Of a DNA stretch of 64,000 bases, positions 10,308 to 18,426 are shown one piece after another (position 1 is the first letter of the stretch; each line of letters starts with the position of its first letter). This stretch comes from Thiodiazotropha sp037384425 (GTDB taxonomy: Bacteria > Pseudomonadota > Gammaproteobacteria > Chromatiales > Chromatiaceae), in NCBI GenBank assembly GCA_037384425.1, contig JARROA010000003.1, forward strand, positions 62,001-126,000, given 5' to 3'. The position numbers and the translations under genes are program-made. Below the pieces are notes generated by a model that saw only the letters and a list, made by a program, of their open reading frames with translations, searched no databases and was not told where the DNA came from.

Positions 10308-11051
10308 ATGGAGACCTGGTTGGAAGGTACAATCATCGAAAAACGGCAGTGGGGTGACAAGCTCTATTCCCTGCGCCTGAAAGCGCCTGTGGAGAGCTTT
10401 ACCGCCGGCCAGTTCACCCGCCTGGCGCTGGAAATCGACGGCGAACGGGTGGCTCGGCCCTACTCCTTCGTCAATCCTCCCCAGGACGAGTTGCTGGAAG
10501 TTCATTTCAACGAAGTGGAGAATGGCCCGCTGAGCCCCCGCCTGGCGGCACTGAAACCGGGTGACCGGGTCTGGGTTTCATCACGACCCAACGGTTTCTT
10601 CACCCTGGATCAGCTGCCGAAGAGCGAAAACCTCTGGATGATCGCCACCGGTACGGCGCTGGGAGTCTATCTCTCCATCCTGCGCACCGAACAACCCTGG
10701 CAGCGATTCCACAATGTCGTGCTGGCGCACAATGTGAGGAGAGAGGTTCACCTCAGCTACCGTGACGAGATCGTGGATCTGAAGCGAGCGTACGACGCAC
10801 GCTTCCGCTATGTGCCGATCGTCAGTCGGGAAAGGGTGGCGGGCGCCCTGCAGGGCCGGATACTGGCCGCCCTGGAGAACGGCGGCCTCGAGAGCCACGC
10901 CGGCGTGGCGCTCACACCCCAGACCTCGCATGTGATGCTCTGCGGCAACATGAGCATGATCCGCGAGGTCTCGCAAGCCCTCGAAGCGCGCGGCATGCGC
11001 AAACACCGCAGGAAAGAGCCCGGACACTTCACCACTGAAAAGTACCATTGA
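10308..11051 (+). CDS. fpr: Ferredoxin-NADP reductase
   Basis: A flavoenzyme that moves electrons between NADPH and ferredoxin or flavodoxin in the cytoplasm. At 247 residues it has the size of bacterial FPR. It shows the FAD-binding motif RPYSFVNPP, the SSRPNGFFTLDQLP segment, the NADP-binding GTALGVYLSILRT and HVMLCGNMSMI, and the FPR-type C-terminal tail GHFTTEKYH. A GGAGG-type ribosome site precedes the ATG. It stands alone, but a ferredoxin with an aldehyde oxidoreductase is encoded 4 kb away. Confidence 0.93.
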   Translation: METWLEGTIIEKRQWGDKLYSLRLKAPVESFTAGQFTRLALEIDGERVARPYSFVNPPQDELLEVHFNEVENGPLSPRLAALKPGDRVWVSSRPNGFFTLDQLPKSENLWMIATGTALGVYLSILRTEQPWQRFHNVVLAHNVRREVHLSYRDEIVDLKRAYDARFRYVPIVSRERVAGALQGRILAALENGGLESHAGVALTPQTSHVMLCGNMSMIREVSQALEARGMRKHRRKEPGHFTTEKYH

Positions 11052-11130
11052 CAGGCTTTCCAGACGCGCAGAACGCGAAGGCTCACTTCGGTTCACCTGA
11101 AACCTTCAATCTCCGATTATATTGACTCAT

Positions 11131-11188
11131 CGGTGCGGCAAGCCGCACCCTACCCCGATCATCGCGTAGGGTGCGGCTTGCCGCACCG
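11131..11188. repeat. GGTGCGGC intergenic palindrome (copy 1)
   Basis: Two perfectly complementary 23-base arms (11131-11153 and 11166-11188, beginning CGGTGCGGCAAGCCGCACCC) surround a 12-base loop. Each arm itself contains a smaller palindrome (TGCGGC...GCCGCA). The copy lies between the convergent fpr and mtkB. A closely related copy is at 33921-33979. There is no T-run, so it is a dispersed extragenic palindrome rather than a terminator. Confidence 0.85.
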
Positions 11189-11296
11189 TTGACTCTGTGA
11201 CTGGTAATCGAATGTTTCAGATGGCTCAAACCCACCATCAGCGTTCATGTGCGGACTGAACTCAATAGCAGTTGGTTGCTTGTCCCCAAGGGAAAT

Positions 11297-12178
11297 TCAA
11301 ACTGCCGTCTCGCAAAGACTGCGCTGTACCGTCAATCCGATCTCGGCCGCATTCTGCACCACACTGACCCCGAGCTGGTCCAGTCTCCGCATCTTCGCCT
11401 GGGCGGTGTCGGACTCGCCGGAAATGATCGCACCCGCATGGCCCATGGTCCGGCCCGGCGGGGCGGTGGCACCGGCGATAAAACCGATCAACGGTTTATC
11501 CATGTGGTCCCGCGCCCAGGCGGCGGCCTCCACCTCCTGGGCGCCGCCGATCTCACCAATCATCAGCACCGCGTCGGTCTCTTCATCCTGCGCGAAAAGT
11601 TTCATCAGACTCAGGAAGTCGCAACCGTTGACCGGATCACCGCCGATGCTGATGCTGGTGGAGATGCCGAGGCCCAGCTCGCTCATCTGCTCCACCGCCT
11701 CATAGTTGAGGGTACCCGAGCGGGAGACCAGACCGATGCGGCCTTGCGGATAGATATGGGCCGGCATGATGCCGACCTTGCACTCGCCGGGGGTGATGAC
11801 GCCGGCGGTGTTGGGACCGATGATGATGGCGTCGTGGCCGATCAGGTAGCGCTTGACCCGCACCATGTCCTGCACCGGCACGCCGTCGGTGATCACCACG
11901 ATCACTCCGATGCCGGCATCGATCGCCTCCATGATGGCGTCGGCGCTGAAGGGCGGTGGTACGAAGACCACGCTGACGTCGGCGCCGGTCTCGATCACCG
12001 CCTCCTTCACCGTATCGAAGACCGGGCGTTCGATGTGGGTCTGACCGCCCTTGCCCGGGGTTACACCGCCGACCACGTTGGTGCCCATGCGGATCGCCTC
12101 CTGGGCGTGGAAAGTGGCATGCTGACCAGTGAACCCCTGGAAGATGACCCGCGAACGCCTGTTGACCAGAATGCTCAT
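11297..12178 (-). CDS. mtkB: Malate-CoA ligase (malate thiokinase), alpha subunit
   Basis: With MtkA this forms an ATP-dependent enzyme that joins malate and CoA to malyl-CoA. The 293-residue protein is of the succinyl-CoA synthetase alpha type: CoA-binding GVTPGKGG, VFVPPPFSADAIMEA, and the phosphohistidine loop MGHAGAIIS. I call it the malate enzyme rather than SucD because of its MtkA-type partner and the adjacent malyl-CoA lyase. The start overlaps the mtkA stop by four bases, showing translational coupling. It is the last gene of a three-gene minus-strand operon. Confidence 0.9.
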   Translation of the reverse strand: MSILVNRRSRVIFQGFTGQHATFHAQEAIRMGTNVVGGVTPGKGGQTHIERPVFDTVKEAVIETGADVSVVFVPPPFSADAIMEAIDAGIGVIVVITDGVPVQDMVRVKRYLIGHDAIIIGPNTAGVITPGECKVGIMPAHIYPQGRIGLVSRSGTLNYEAVEQMSELGLGISTSISIGGDPVNGCDFLSLMKLFAQDEETDAVLMIGEIGGAQEVEAAAWARDHMDKPLIGFIAGATAPPGRTMGHAGAIISGESDTAQAKMRRLDQLGVSVVQNAAEIGLTVQRSLCETAV

Positions 12179-13347
12179 GCCGCTTCCCCCTGTACTGCCA
12201 TGACCGCCTTCTCCGCCGCGTCGCTCAGGCGGTCGGCGTGGATATAGTCGAGCCCCGATCCGGCGAGGATCCTGCGCCCCGCCTCCAGATTGGTGCCGGC
12301 CAGGCGGACCACGATGGGCACTTCGATCGCCTGGTCGGCCATCGCCTTGACGATGCCTTCGGCGATCCAGTCGCAGCGGTTGATGCCGGCATAGATGTTG
12401 AGCAGCAGCACCTTGACGTTGGGGTCCTCCAACACGATGCGGAAGGCGTTGGCGATCTTCTCCGGGGAGGCGCCGCCGCCCACGTCGAGGAAGTTGGCTG
12501 GGCGACCGCCATAAAGACTGATGGCGTCCATCGTCGCCATCGCCAGGCCGGCGCCGTTGACGATGCAGCCGACACTGCCGTCGAGGGCGATATAGTTGAG
12601 ATCATGTCCCGAGGCTTCCACCTCCTTGGGGTCCTCCTCGTCGAAGTCCCGCAGATCGGCAATCTCCGGCTGACGGAACATGGCATTGCAGTCGAACGAC
12701 ATCTTGGCGTCCAGGGCCAGGAACTGTCCCTCCTGCGTGGTTACCAGCGGATTGATCTCCGCCATCAGGGCATCCTTGTCGCGGAAACAACGGTAGAGAC
12801 GCTTCATCAGGCGTCCGGCGGCGACGATCTGCTTGCCGCTGAGACCGATGCCGGCGGCCACCTTACGGCACTGGAAATCCTGCAGGCCGACAGCCGGATC
12901 GACTACCTCCCGGATCACCTTCTCCGGGGTCGCCGCCGCCACCTCCTCGATCTCCATGCCGCCGGCGGCGGAGGCGATCAGGGTGATGCGCTGGCTGGTG
13001 CGGTCGATGATCAGACCCAGGTAGTACTCCGCTGCGATCCGCTGCAGCTGTTCCACCAGCACCCGATTGACCAGGCGGCCGGCCTCGCCGGTCTGTTTGG
13101 TCACCAGTCGCGAGCCGATCAGGTTCTCGGCGTGCTGGCGCACTTCGTCGAGACTGCGGGCCAGCTGCACGCCACCCGCCTTGCCGCGGCCGCCGGCGTG
13201 AATCTGGGCCTTGACCACCCAGCCCTCGCCGCCCATCTCCTCCGCCACCGACACCGCCTGGTTGGCGGAATGGGCCATGCGTCCGTCGGGCACCGGAATG
13301 CCATAGCCGCGAAACAGTTCCTTGGTCTGGTATTCGTGCACGTTCAT
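12175..13347 (-). CDS. mtkA: Malate-CoA ligase (malate thiokinase), beta subunit
   Basis: This is the nucleotide- and substrate-binding subunit of malate thiokinase (390 residues). The ATP-grasp N-terminus MNVHEYQTKELFRGYGIPVP is followed by AQIHAGGRGKAGG, the metal-site region EINPLV, GGRPANFLDVGGGASPEKI and IYAGINRCDWIAEGIVKA. The 'AGINRCDWIAEG' and 'DPAVGLQDFQ' stretches agree with MtkA of serine-cycle organisms rather than with SucC, where the matching loop is usually 'GGIVRCD'. The gene overlaps both neighbours by four bases. Confidence 0.92.
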   Translation of the reverse strand: MNVHEYQTKELFRGYGIPVPDGRMAHSANQAVSVAEEMGGEGWVVKAQIHAGGRGKAGGVQLARSLDEVRQHAENLIGSRLVTKQTGEAGRLVNRVLVEQLQRIAAEYYLGLIIDRTSQRITLIASAAGGMEIEEVAAATPEKVIREVVDPAVGLQDFQCRKVAAGIGLSGKQIVAAGRLMKRLYRCFRDKDALMAEINPLVTTQEGQFLALDAKMSFDCNAMFRQPEIADLRDFDEEDPKEVEASGHDLNYIALDGSVGCIVNGAGLAMATMDAISLYGGRPANFLDVGGGASPEKIANAFRIVLEDPNVKVLLLNIYAGINRCDWIAEGIVKAMADQAIEVPIVVRLAGTNLEAGRRILAGSGLDYIHADRLSDAAEKAVMAVQGEAA

Positions 13348-14330
13348 ACCGCCACCTCCTCATCGGCGGCGGCGAGGCGCTCGATCTGCGCCATCTTGGC
13401 GATCACCACCTGGGCCTGACGGATCGAAGCGGCATCGATCATGCGCCCATCGAGACTGACCGCGCCGCGGCCTTCGGCGGCCGCCTGTTCCATCGCCTCG
13501 ATGATGCGGCGGGCCCGGGTCACCTCCGCCTCGCCTGGGGTGAAGACCTGGTTGGCGAGTTCGATCTGGGAGGGATGGATGGCCCACTTGCCCTCCCCGC
13601 CGAGAGCGGCGAAGGCGCGCGCCACCGCCAGGTAGCCCTCGGGATCGCTGAAATCCCCATAGGGGCCGTCGATGGGCCGCAGACCGTAGGCACGGCAGGC
13701 GACGATCATGCGCGACATGGCGAAGTGCCACTGGTTGCCCAGGTAGGCCTGGCGCTGGCCGGAGGCATCGGCATCGCCCAGCACCAGATAGTCGGGATTG
13801 ACCCCGCCCATGCTGGTGGTGCGCGCCTGGGTGGAGGCGGCGTAGTCGGCGACACCGAAGACCAGCGCCTCCAGGCGCTCGGGACAGGTCTGGGCGATGG
13901 CCTCCACATTGGCCATGCCCATGGCGGTTTCGATCAGGGCGTGCAGGTTGATCGGCGCATAACCCATGGCCGCCTCGATCTGCTCCAGCAGCAGCGCGAC
14001 GAACTGCAGGTCGGAAGGCTGATTGACCTTGGGCACCAGGATGGTGTCGAGCTTGTCGCCGGCCGCCTCCACCACCTCGATGATGTCGCGATAGCAGAAG
14101 TGGGTGTCGAGCCCGTTGATGCGGATAGAGACCGAGCAGCGGGACCAATCGTAGTGGTTCAGTGCATGGATGATGTGCTTGCGCGCCTGGATCTTGTCCG
14201 ACGGTGCCACCGCATCCTCGAGATCGAGAAAGACCAGGTCGGCGCCCGCATCCGGCGCCTTTTCCAGCATACGTGGATTGCTGCCCGGTACTGCCAGTTC
14301 GCTTCGATGAAGCCGATTCCTCACGGCCAT
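13344..14330 (-). CDS. mcl: Malyl-CoA lyase (HpcH/HpaI-CitE family)
   Basis: It reversibly splits malyl-CoA into glyoxylate and acetyl-CoA. The 328-residue protein has the CitE/malyl-CoA lyase fold: RSELAVPGSNPRMLEKAP at the N-terminus, metal-binding DLVFLDLEDAVAPSDK, VPKVNQPSDLQ, HALIETAMGMANVEAI, FGVADYAAS and GEGKWAIHPSQIELAN. It could also act on beta-methylmalyl-CoA; sequence alone cannot decide. It is the first gene of the mcl-mtkA-mtkB operon, so with malate thiokinase it links malate to glyoxylate and acetyl-CoA. Confidence 0.92.
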   Translation of the reverse strand: MAVRNRLHRSELAVPGSNPRMLEKAPDAGADLVFLDLEDAVAPSDKIQARKHIIHALNHYDWSRCSVSIRINGLDTHFCYRDIIEVVEAAGDKLDTILVPKVNQPSDLQFVALLLEQIEAAMGYAPINLHALIETAMGMANVEAIAQTCPERLEALVFGVADYAASTQARTTSMGGVNPDYLVLGDADASGQRQAYLGNQWHFAMSRMIVACRAYGLRPIDGPYGDFSDPEGYLAVARAFAALGGEGKWAIHPSQIELANQVFTPGEAEVTRARRIIEAMEQAAAEGRGAVSLDGRMIDAASIRQAQVVIAKMAQIERLAAADEEVAV

Positions 14331-15126
14331 TGCGATACCTCCGTGATGTTATAGTTTTGGGGTCTTATCGTTGTTATGAATCTCTGCCCTTCCGCGGAAT
14401 CCTATAAATTCCACACAAGCATTCAGTATTTAACACAGGTCCCGCTCGAATGACAAAAACGGGAGCGGGTTGCAAGCCGCCCCAGGACGACTCGACGATT
14501 CAGGTCCCGAATCCGATCTAGGCAAAAAATCCACCGTCTCCCAGACGCTTACAATGTCCACATCGGGAAAGCCAGGGCCCCGGCAGCAACGGAATGAGCG
14601 CTGGTCCAAATCACCTTGTACCGAAACACGGTCCCATGCCTCGTTTAGCCAGCCCAAGGGGACGACGATCTTCAGACCAGGAATCCGAGTCCCCCTGCCT
14701 GTTGGGCCAATGTCTGAGACAGCGGCTATCCACAGTGACAATTCGTTCATCGCCAGTTGCGAAAGAAGGAGTCATGCCGGCACCTACCCCTCATGAATCA
14801 CGGTATTTCCTGGTTATCCCTTGGTCATATTTGTCACTATTTTGCATTCTTTTTCCGCGCGGAAATTTAACCGACCGATAGTCCGCCAAACGGATTGAAG
14901 AACGGTTTTCAGACGACTACGCTAAGCAACAATCTCACTGTATTTACGGCTGAAAATGTCAGCTTGCGACCGAGTGACACGCCAAACGCTCTGCCAAAGG
15001 AACCGGTTCCAGAAAGTTGCCTGCCGCGAAAACAACCACTGGTCTCAGACCTTCGTCTGGAGCGCATTCATCCAAGTCCGAGCTTGCCCGTCAGGGTAGC
15101 TTGATAGGTAGTCTAAGGAGGAGAAT
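14331..15126. other. Large divergent intergenic region between mcl and AOR operons
   Basis: These 796 bases separate two divergent operons and should hold both promoters and any operators. A strong AAGGAGG ribosome site lies just before the ferredoxin ATG at 15127. An AT-rich stretch at about 14340-14420 fits the mcl promoter, and one at about 14800-14880 fits the ferredoxin promoter. Overlapping open frames of about 100 codons at 14430-14880 on both strands have no recognisable motif and look non-coding or degenerate. No regulator gene is present. Confidence 0.5.
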
Positions 15127-15606
15127 ATGCAGAAGTCCCTGTTGATCGACGCGGGCAAATGTACCGGGTGTGTGCAGTGCGAAATGGCCTGCTCCTATGA
15201 GAACGAAGCCATTTTCAATCCCTCGAAATCGAGGATCCGTATCTTCACCCTGCATCACGAGGGCCGATATGTCCCTTATACCTGTACCCAGTGCGCCGAG
15301 GCCTGGTGTATGCAGGCCTGTCCGGTGGACGCCATTGTCTACGACGCGGCCACCGGCGCGAAACTGGTGCGCGATGCGGTCTGCGTCGGTTGCAAGGTCT
15401 GCACCATCGCCTGCCCCTTCGGCACCATCAACTACAGCAGCGATACCGGCAAGGTGATCAAGTGTGATCTCTGCGGCGGCGATCCCGCCTGCGCCAAGGC
15501 CTGTCCGACAGGCGCTATCACCTATGTGGATGCCGACCAGACGGGTTACGAAAAGATGCGCCTGTGGGCGAGCAAGACCGATTCCGGCAGTTCCGCCACG
15601 GCTTAA
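15127..15606 (+). CDS. Four-cluster [4Fe-4S] ferredoxin-like subunit (AorA-like)
   Basis: A 159-residue electron-transfer protein with four cysteine clusters: CTGCVQCEMAC, CTQCAEAWCMQACP, CVGCKVCTIACP and CDLCGGDPACAKACP. These predict four [4Fe-4S] centres, as in HydN/HycB-like subunits. Placed 17 bases ahead of an aldehyde ferredoxin oxidoreductase, it is most likely the electron-accepting partner of that enzyme, as AorA is in Aromatoleum-type AOR complexes. There is no signal peptide, so it is cytoplasmic. A strong ribosome site is present. Confidence 0.92.
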   Translation: MQKSLLIDAGKCTGCVQCEMACSYENEAIFNPSKSRIRIFTLHHEGRYVPYTCTQCAEAWCMQACPVDAIVYDAATGAKLVRDAVCVGCKVCTIACPFGTINYSSDTGKVIKCDLCGGDPACAKACPTGAITYVDADQTGYEKMRLWASKTDSGSSATA

Positions 15607-15623
15607 TCGAGAGGAGAGCAGAT

Positions 15624-17477
15624 ATGTCTTGGACAGGAAAAATCCTCCGCGTGAATCTCACTAATGGCACCTGCACCCCCGAACCGCTGAACCGGGAGTG
15701 GGCTCAGGAGTATCTGGGCCAGCGCGGACTGGCCACCAAGTACCTGGTCGAGGAGATCGACCCTCAGGTGGACCCACTGAGTCCCGACAACAAGATGATC
15801 ATGGCCACCGGCCCATTGACCGGCACCATGGCCTCCACCGGAGGACGCTATTCGGTGATCACCAAGGGGCCGTTGACCGGCTGCGTGGCCTGTTCCAATT
15901 CGGGCGGCTTTATCGGTGCCGAGATAAAGAACGCCGGTTGGGACATGATCATTTTCGAGGGCAAATCGCCGACGCCGGTCTATCTCTATCTACTCAATGA
16001 CCAGCCGCAGCTGCTGCCCGCCGACGAGATCTGGGGCACCAGCGTCTGGCATACCGACGAATGGCTGCACAATCGCCATCAGGATCCGATGCTGCGCATC
16101 GCCGCGGTGGGACGCGCCGCCGAGTCGGGCTGCCTCTACGCCGCCGTCGTCAACGACCTGCACCGGGCCGCCGGCCGCTCCGGCGTCGGTACCGTGATGG
16201 CCTCCAAGAACCTGAAGGCGGTGGCCGTTCGCGGCACCCTGGGCGTCGGCAACATCAAGGACCCGGCCAGATTCATGCAGGCGGTCAATGACGGCAAGCA
16301 GGTATTGGCCGAGAACGCCGTTACCGGCCAGGGGCTGCCCAAGTTCGGCACCCAGGTGTTGATGAACGTGATCAACGAGATCGGCGCCCTGCCCACCCGC
16401 AACATGAAAGAGGTGCAGTTCGAGGGCGCCAGCAAGGTCTCCGGCGAGGCGATGCACGAACCCCGCCGCTCCGACGGCAAGCCGAATCTGACCACCAATG
16501 CCGGCTGTTTCGGCTGCACCATCGCCTGCGGCCGCATCTCGACCATCGATCAGGGCCACTTCGCCATCAAGAACAAGCCGGAGTACTGGGGCAACTCCGG
16601 CGGTCTGGAGTACGAGGCGGCCTGGGCCCTGGGGCCCGACACCGGTGTCGACGACCTGGACGCCCTGACCTACGTCAACTTCCTTTGCAACGAGGACGGC
16701 TACGATCCCATCTCCTTCGGTTCGACCGTTGCCGCGGCGATGGAGCTCTACAAGCTGGGCGCCATCACCAAGGAGCATACCGGCGGCGTTGATCTCTCGT
16801 TCGGCTCGGCCGAAAACCTGGTCTGGGCCGCCGAATCGATGATGCGCGGCGAAGGCTTCGGCCTCGACCTGGGACTCGGCTCCAAGCGGCTGTGCGAAAA
16901 GTATGGCCACCCCGACCTCTCCATGACCGTGAAGGGTCAGGAGTTCCCCGCCTACGACCCGCGCGGCATCCAGGGCATGGGGCTGGCCTATGCCACCTCC
17001 AACCGGGGCGCCTGCCATCTGCGCGGCTACACCGTCGCCTCCGAGGTGCTGGGCATCCCGGTAAAGACAGACCCGCTGGCCACCGAGGGCAAGGCGGAAC
17101 TGGTGAAGGCGTTTCAGGACGCCACCGCCGCGGTCGACTCCAGCGGCCTCTGCCTCTTCACCACCTTCGCCTGGACCCTGGAGAACATCGCACCCCAGGT
17201 CGATGGCGCCTGCGAGGGAGAGTGGACGGCAGAGCGCATGCAGGAGATGGGCGAACGGATCTGGAACATGGAGCGGGACTTCAACCTGAAGGCCGGCATC
17301 ACCGCCGCCGACGACACCCTGCCGAAGCGGCTGCTGACCGAACCGGCCAACGTGGGCCCAGCCGAGGGCCGGGTGGCTGATCTGCCAGTCATGCTCACCG
17401 AGTACTATGAGTTGAGAGGCTGGAGCGCCGACGGCGTACCCACCAGCGAGACCCGCCAGCGACTGGGCCTCGGCTGA
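15624..17477 (+). CDS. Aldehyde ferredoxin oxidoreductase family enzyme (tungstopterin)
   Basis: A 617-residue AOR-family enzyme that oxidises aldehydes to acids, or reduces acids, using a tungsten or molybdenum bis-pterin and one [4Fe-4S] cluster. The N-terminus MSWTGKILRVNLTNGTC is typical. TGGRYSVITKGPLTG and the CFGCTIAC motif (C-x2-C-x3-C) supply pterin contacts and cluster ligands, and the distal Cys is likely in SSGLCLFTTF. DTGVDDLDALTYVNFLCNEDGYD is also family-typical. I use the ATG at 15624 behind GAGGAG; an in-frame start 20 codons upstream overlaps the ferredoxin gene. The substrate cannot be told; glyoxylate-related or fatty aldehydes are guesses. Confidence 0.93.
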   Translation: MSWTGKILRVNLTNGTCTPEPLNREWAQEYLGQRGLATKYLVEEIDPQVDPLSPDNKMIMATGPLTGTMASTGGRYSVITKGPLTGCVACSNSGGFIGAEIKNAGWDMIIFEGKSPTPVYLYLLNDQPQLLPADEIWGTSVWHTDEWLHNRHQDPMLRIAAVGRAAESGCLYAAVVNDLHRAAGRSGVGTVMASKNLKAVAVRGTLGVGNIKDPARFMQAVNDGKQVLAENAVTGQGLPKFGTQVLMNVINEIGALPTRNMKEVQFEGASKVSGEAMHEPRRSDGKPNLTTNAGCFGCTIACGRISTIDQGHFAIKNKPEYWGNSGGLEYEAAWALGPDTGVDDLDALTYVNFLCNEDGYDPISFGSTVAAAMELYKLGAITKEHTGGVDLSFGSAENLVWAAESMMRGEGFGLDLGLGSKRLCEKYGHPDLSMTVKGQEFPAYDPRGIQGMGLAYATSNRGACHLRGYTVASEVLGIPVKTDPLATEGKAELVKAFQDATAAVDSSGLCLFTTFAWTLENIAPQVDGACEGEWTAERMQEMGERIWNMERDFNLKAGITAADDTLPKRLLTEPANVGPAEGRVADLPVMLTEYYELRGWSADGVPTSETRQRLGLG

Positions 17478-17497
17478 ACGACGCCTGTAAACAGAGC

Positions 17498-17536
17498 AAA
17501 TCCCTCCGGGAGTTGTCGAACTCCCCGGAGGGGTTT
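17498..17536 (+). terminator. Stem-loop after AOR (weak terminator or processing hairpin)
   Basis: A stem of about 14 base pairs (CCCTCCGGGAGTT / AACTCCCCGGAGGG, with one bulge) closes a GTCG loop 20 bases after the AOR stop. Only three T follow, so it may attenuate rather than end transcription before the moaD-like gene 45 bases further on. Confidence 0.55.
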
Positions 17537-17580
17537 CAACCAGGGCCATACGCAATCGTTGAAGAGAGTCTGTTGAGTCA

Positions 17581-17835
17581 GTGCTAAACGTCGAATTCAA
17601 GCTGTACGCAGACCTGATGCGTTATCTGCCGGCCCATGCCCGGCAGCAGAGTGTTCAGGTGGAGGTCACCGAGGGATCCACCATCCACGACCTGATGGAT
17701 CGCTTTAAGGTGCCGAGGGACCAGGCCCATCTCGTAATCTGCAACGGGCTCTTCATGCCACCCTCCCAGCGGGACAGCTATCAACTGCAGGAGCGTGACG
17801 TGATCGCTCTCTGGCCGCCAGTGGCCGGGGGATGA
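17581..17835 (+). CDS. MoaD/ThiS-family sulfur carrier protein
   Basis: An 84-residue ubiquitin-like sulfur carrier ending in the diagnostic Gly-Gly (WPPVAGG). Its features (VTEGSTIHDLMDRF, ICNGLF, ERDVIALWPPVAGG) fit the MoaD/ThiS family. It starts at GTG. MoaD-like proteins donate sulfur to pterin dithiolene, and copies next to AOR genes are thought to serve tungstopterin synthesis. It overlaps the next gene by four bases, so the two are translated together. Confidence 0.88.
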   Translation: MLNVEFKLYADLMRYLPAHARQQSVQVEVTEGSTIHDLMDRFKVPRDQAHLVICNGLFMPPSQRDSYQLQERDVIALWPPVAGG

Positions 17836-18131
17836 AGCCTGGCATCAGCGTACGGCGCGTGATGTCGATCAGCCACGCCGAGTTCCTGCGCAGCCTCATA
17901 CCCCTCGGCAAACACTACCCCTATCGCATCGACGAATCGGAAGGCCGCATTCTACTGACAGACCACGACCGGCAGATCGAGATCCGGCTCGGCCGGGAGG
18001 GCCGCAGACGTCTGGGCGCTCTTGAGTTGCCGGAAACCGCCGTTGATTTTCATTTTCATGCGTCTGACCCAACAACGGTCGAACGCTTTTTCGCCCGTTT
18101 CGATCTCTGTTTCCGTCGCGGCGGCGGATGA
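17832..18131 (+). CDS. Conserved small protein of unknown function next to MoaD
   Basis: A 99-residue protein that I do not recognise, beginning MKPGISVRRVMSISHAEFLR. No cysteine cluster, membrane segment or known motif is visible. It is basic in the middle (GREGRRRLGAL) and has a C-terminal FHFHASDPTTVERFFARFD. The ATGA overlap with the MoaD-like gene makes a function in cofactor delivery or AOR maturation plausible, but this rests on position only. Confidence 0.7.
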   Translation: MKPGISVRRVMSISHAEFLRSLIPLGKHYPYRIDESEGRILLTDHDRQIEIRLGREGRRRLGALELPETAVDFHFHASDPTTVERFFARFDLCFRRGGG

Positions 18132-18426
18132 TCAACACATGGGCCGAAGCGTTCCGCGCAACTCGCACCCCCACTAAGCAAACATATATTCCATGCCTCG
18201 GTTTCTATAATCAGGACAAAACCCCCTGAGAAGACCGGGAGCAGCGCCCCTGATACGGTCGAAGGACTCTCTACAGCGGGATGCACAACAAACACCGAGT
18301 CGACCTGTGCCCAAGACATGAAGTGAGCGACGACACACACCCTGCCGCGATGAACACCGAGACGGACCGACCGATAACCGCCAAGGTGTGATGCTTACAA
18401 GGCCATCACACCACCAAGAGGACTCT

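Noticed and set aside
12238..13419. 393-codon plus-strand open frame across mtkA
   Set aside because: Antisense to mtkA, compositionally biased and without domains.
14430..14881. Overlapping 95-108-codon frames on both strands between mcl and the AOR operon
   Set aside because: No motif, no ribosome site, and mutually overlapping frames; not supported as genes.
15990..17600. 536-codon minus-strand open frame across the AOR gene
   Set aside because: It is antisense to a clearly recognisable AOR; the translation is His/Val/Gly-rich with no motif, typical of GC-rich shadow frames.
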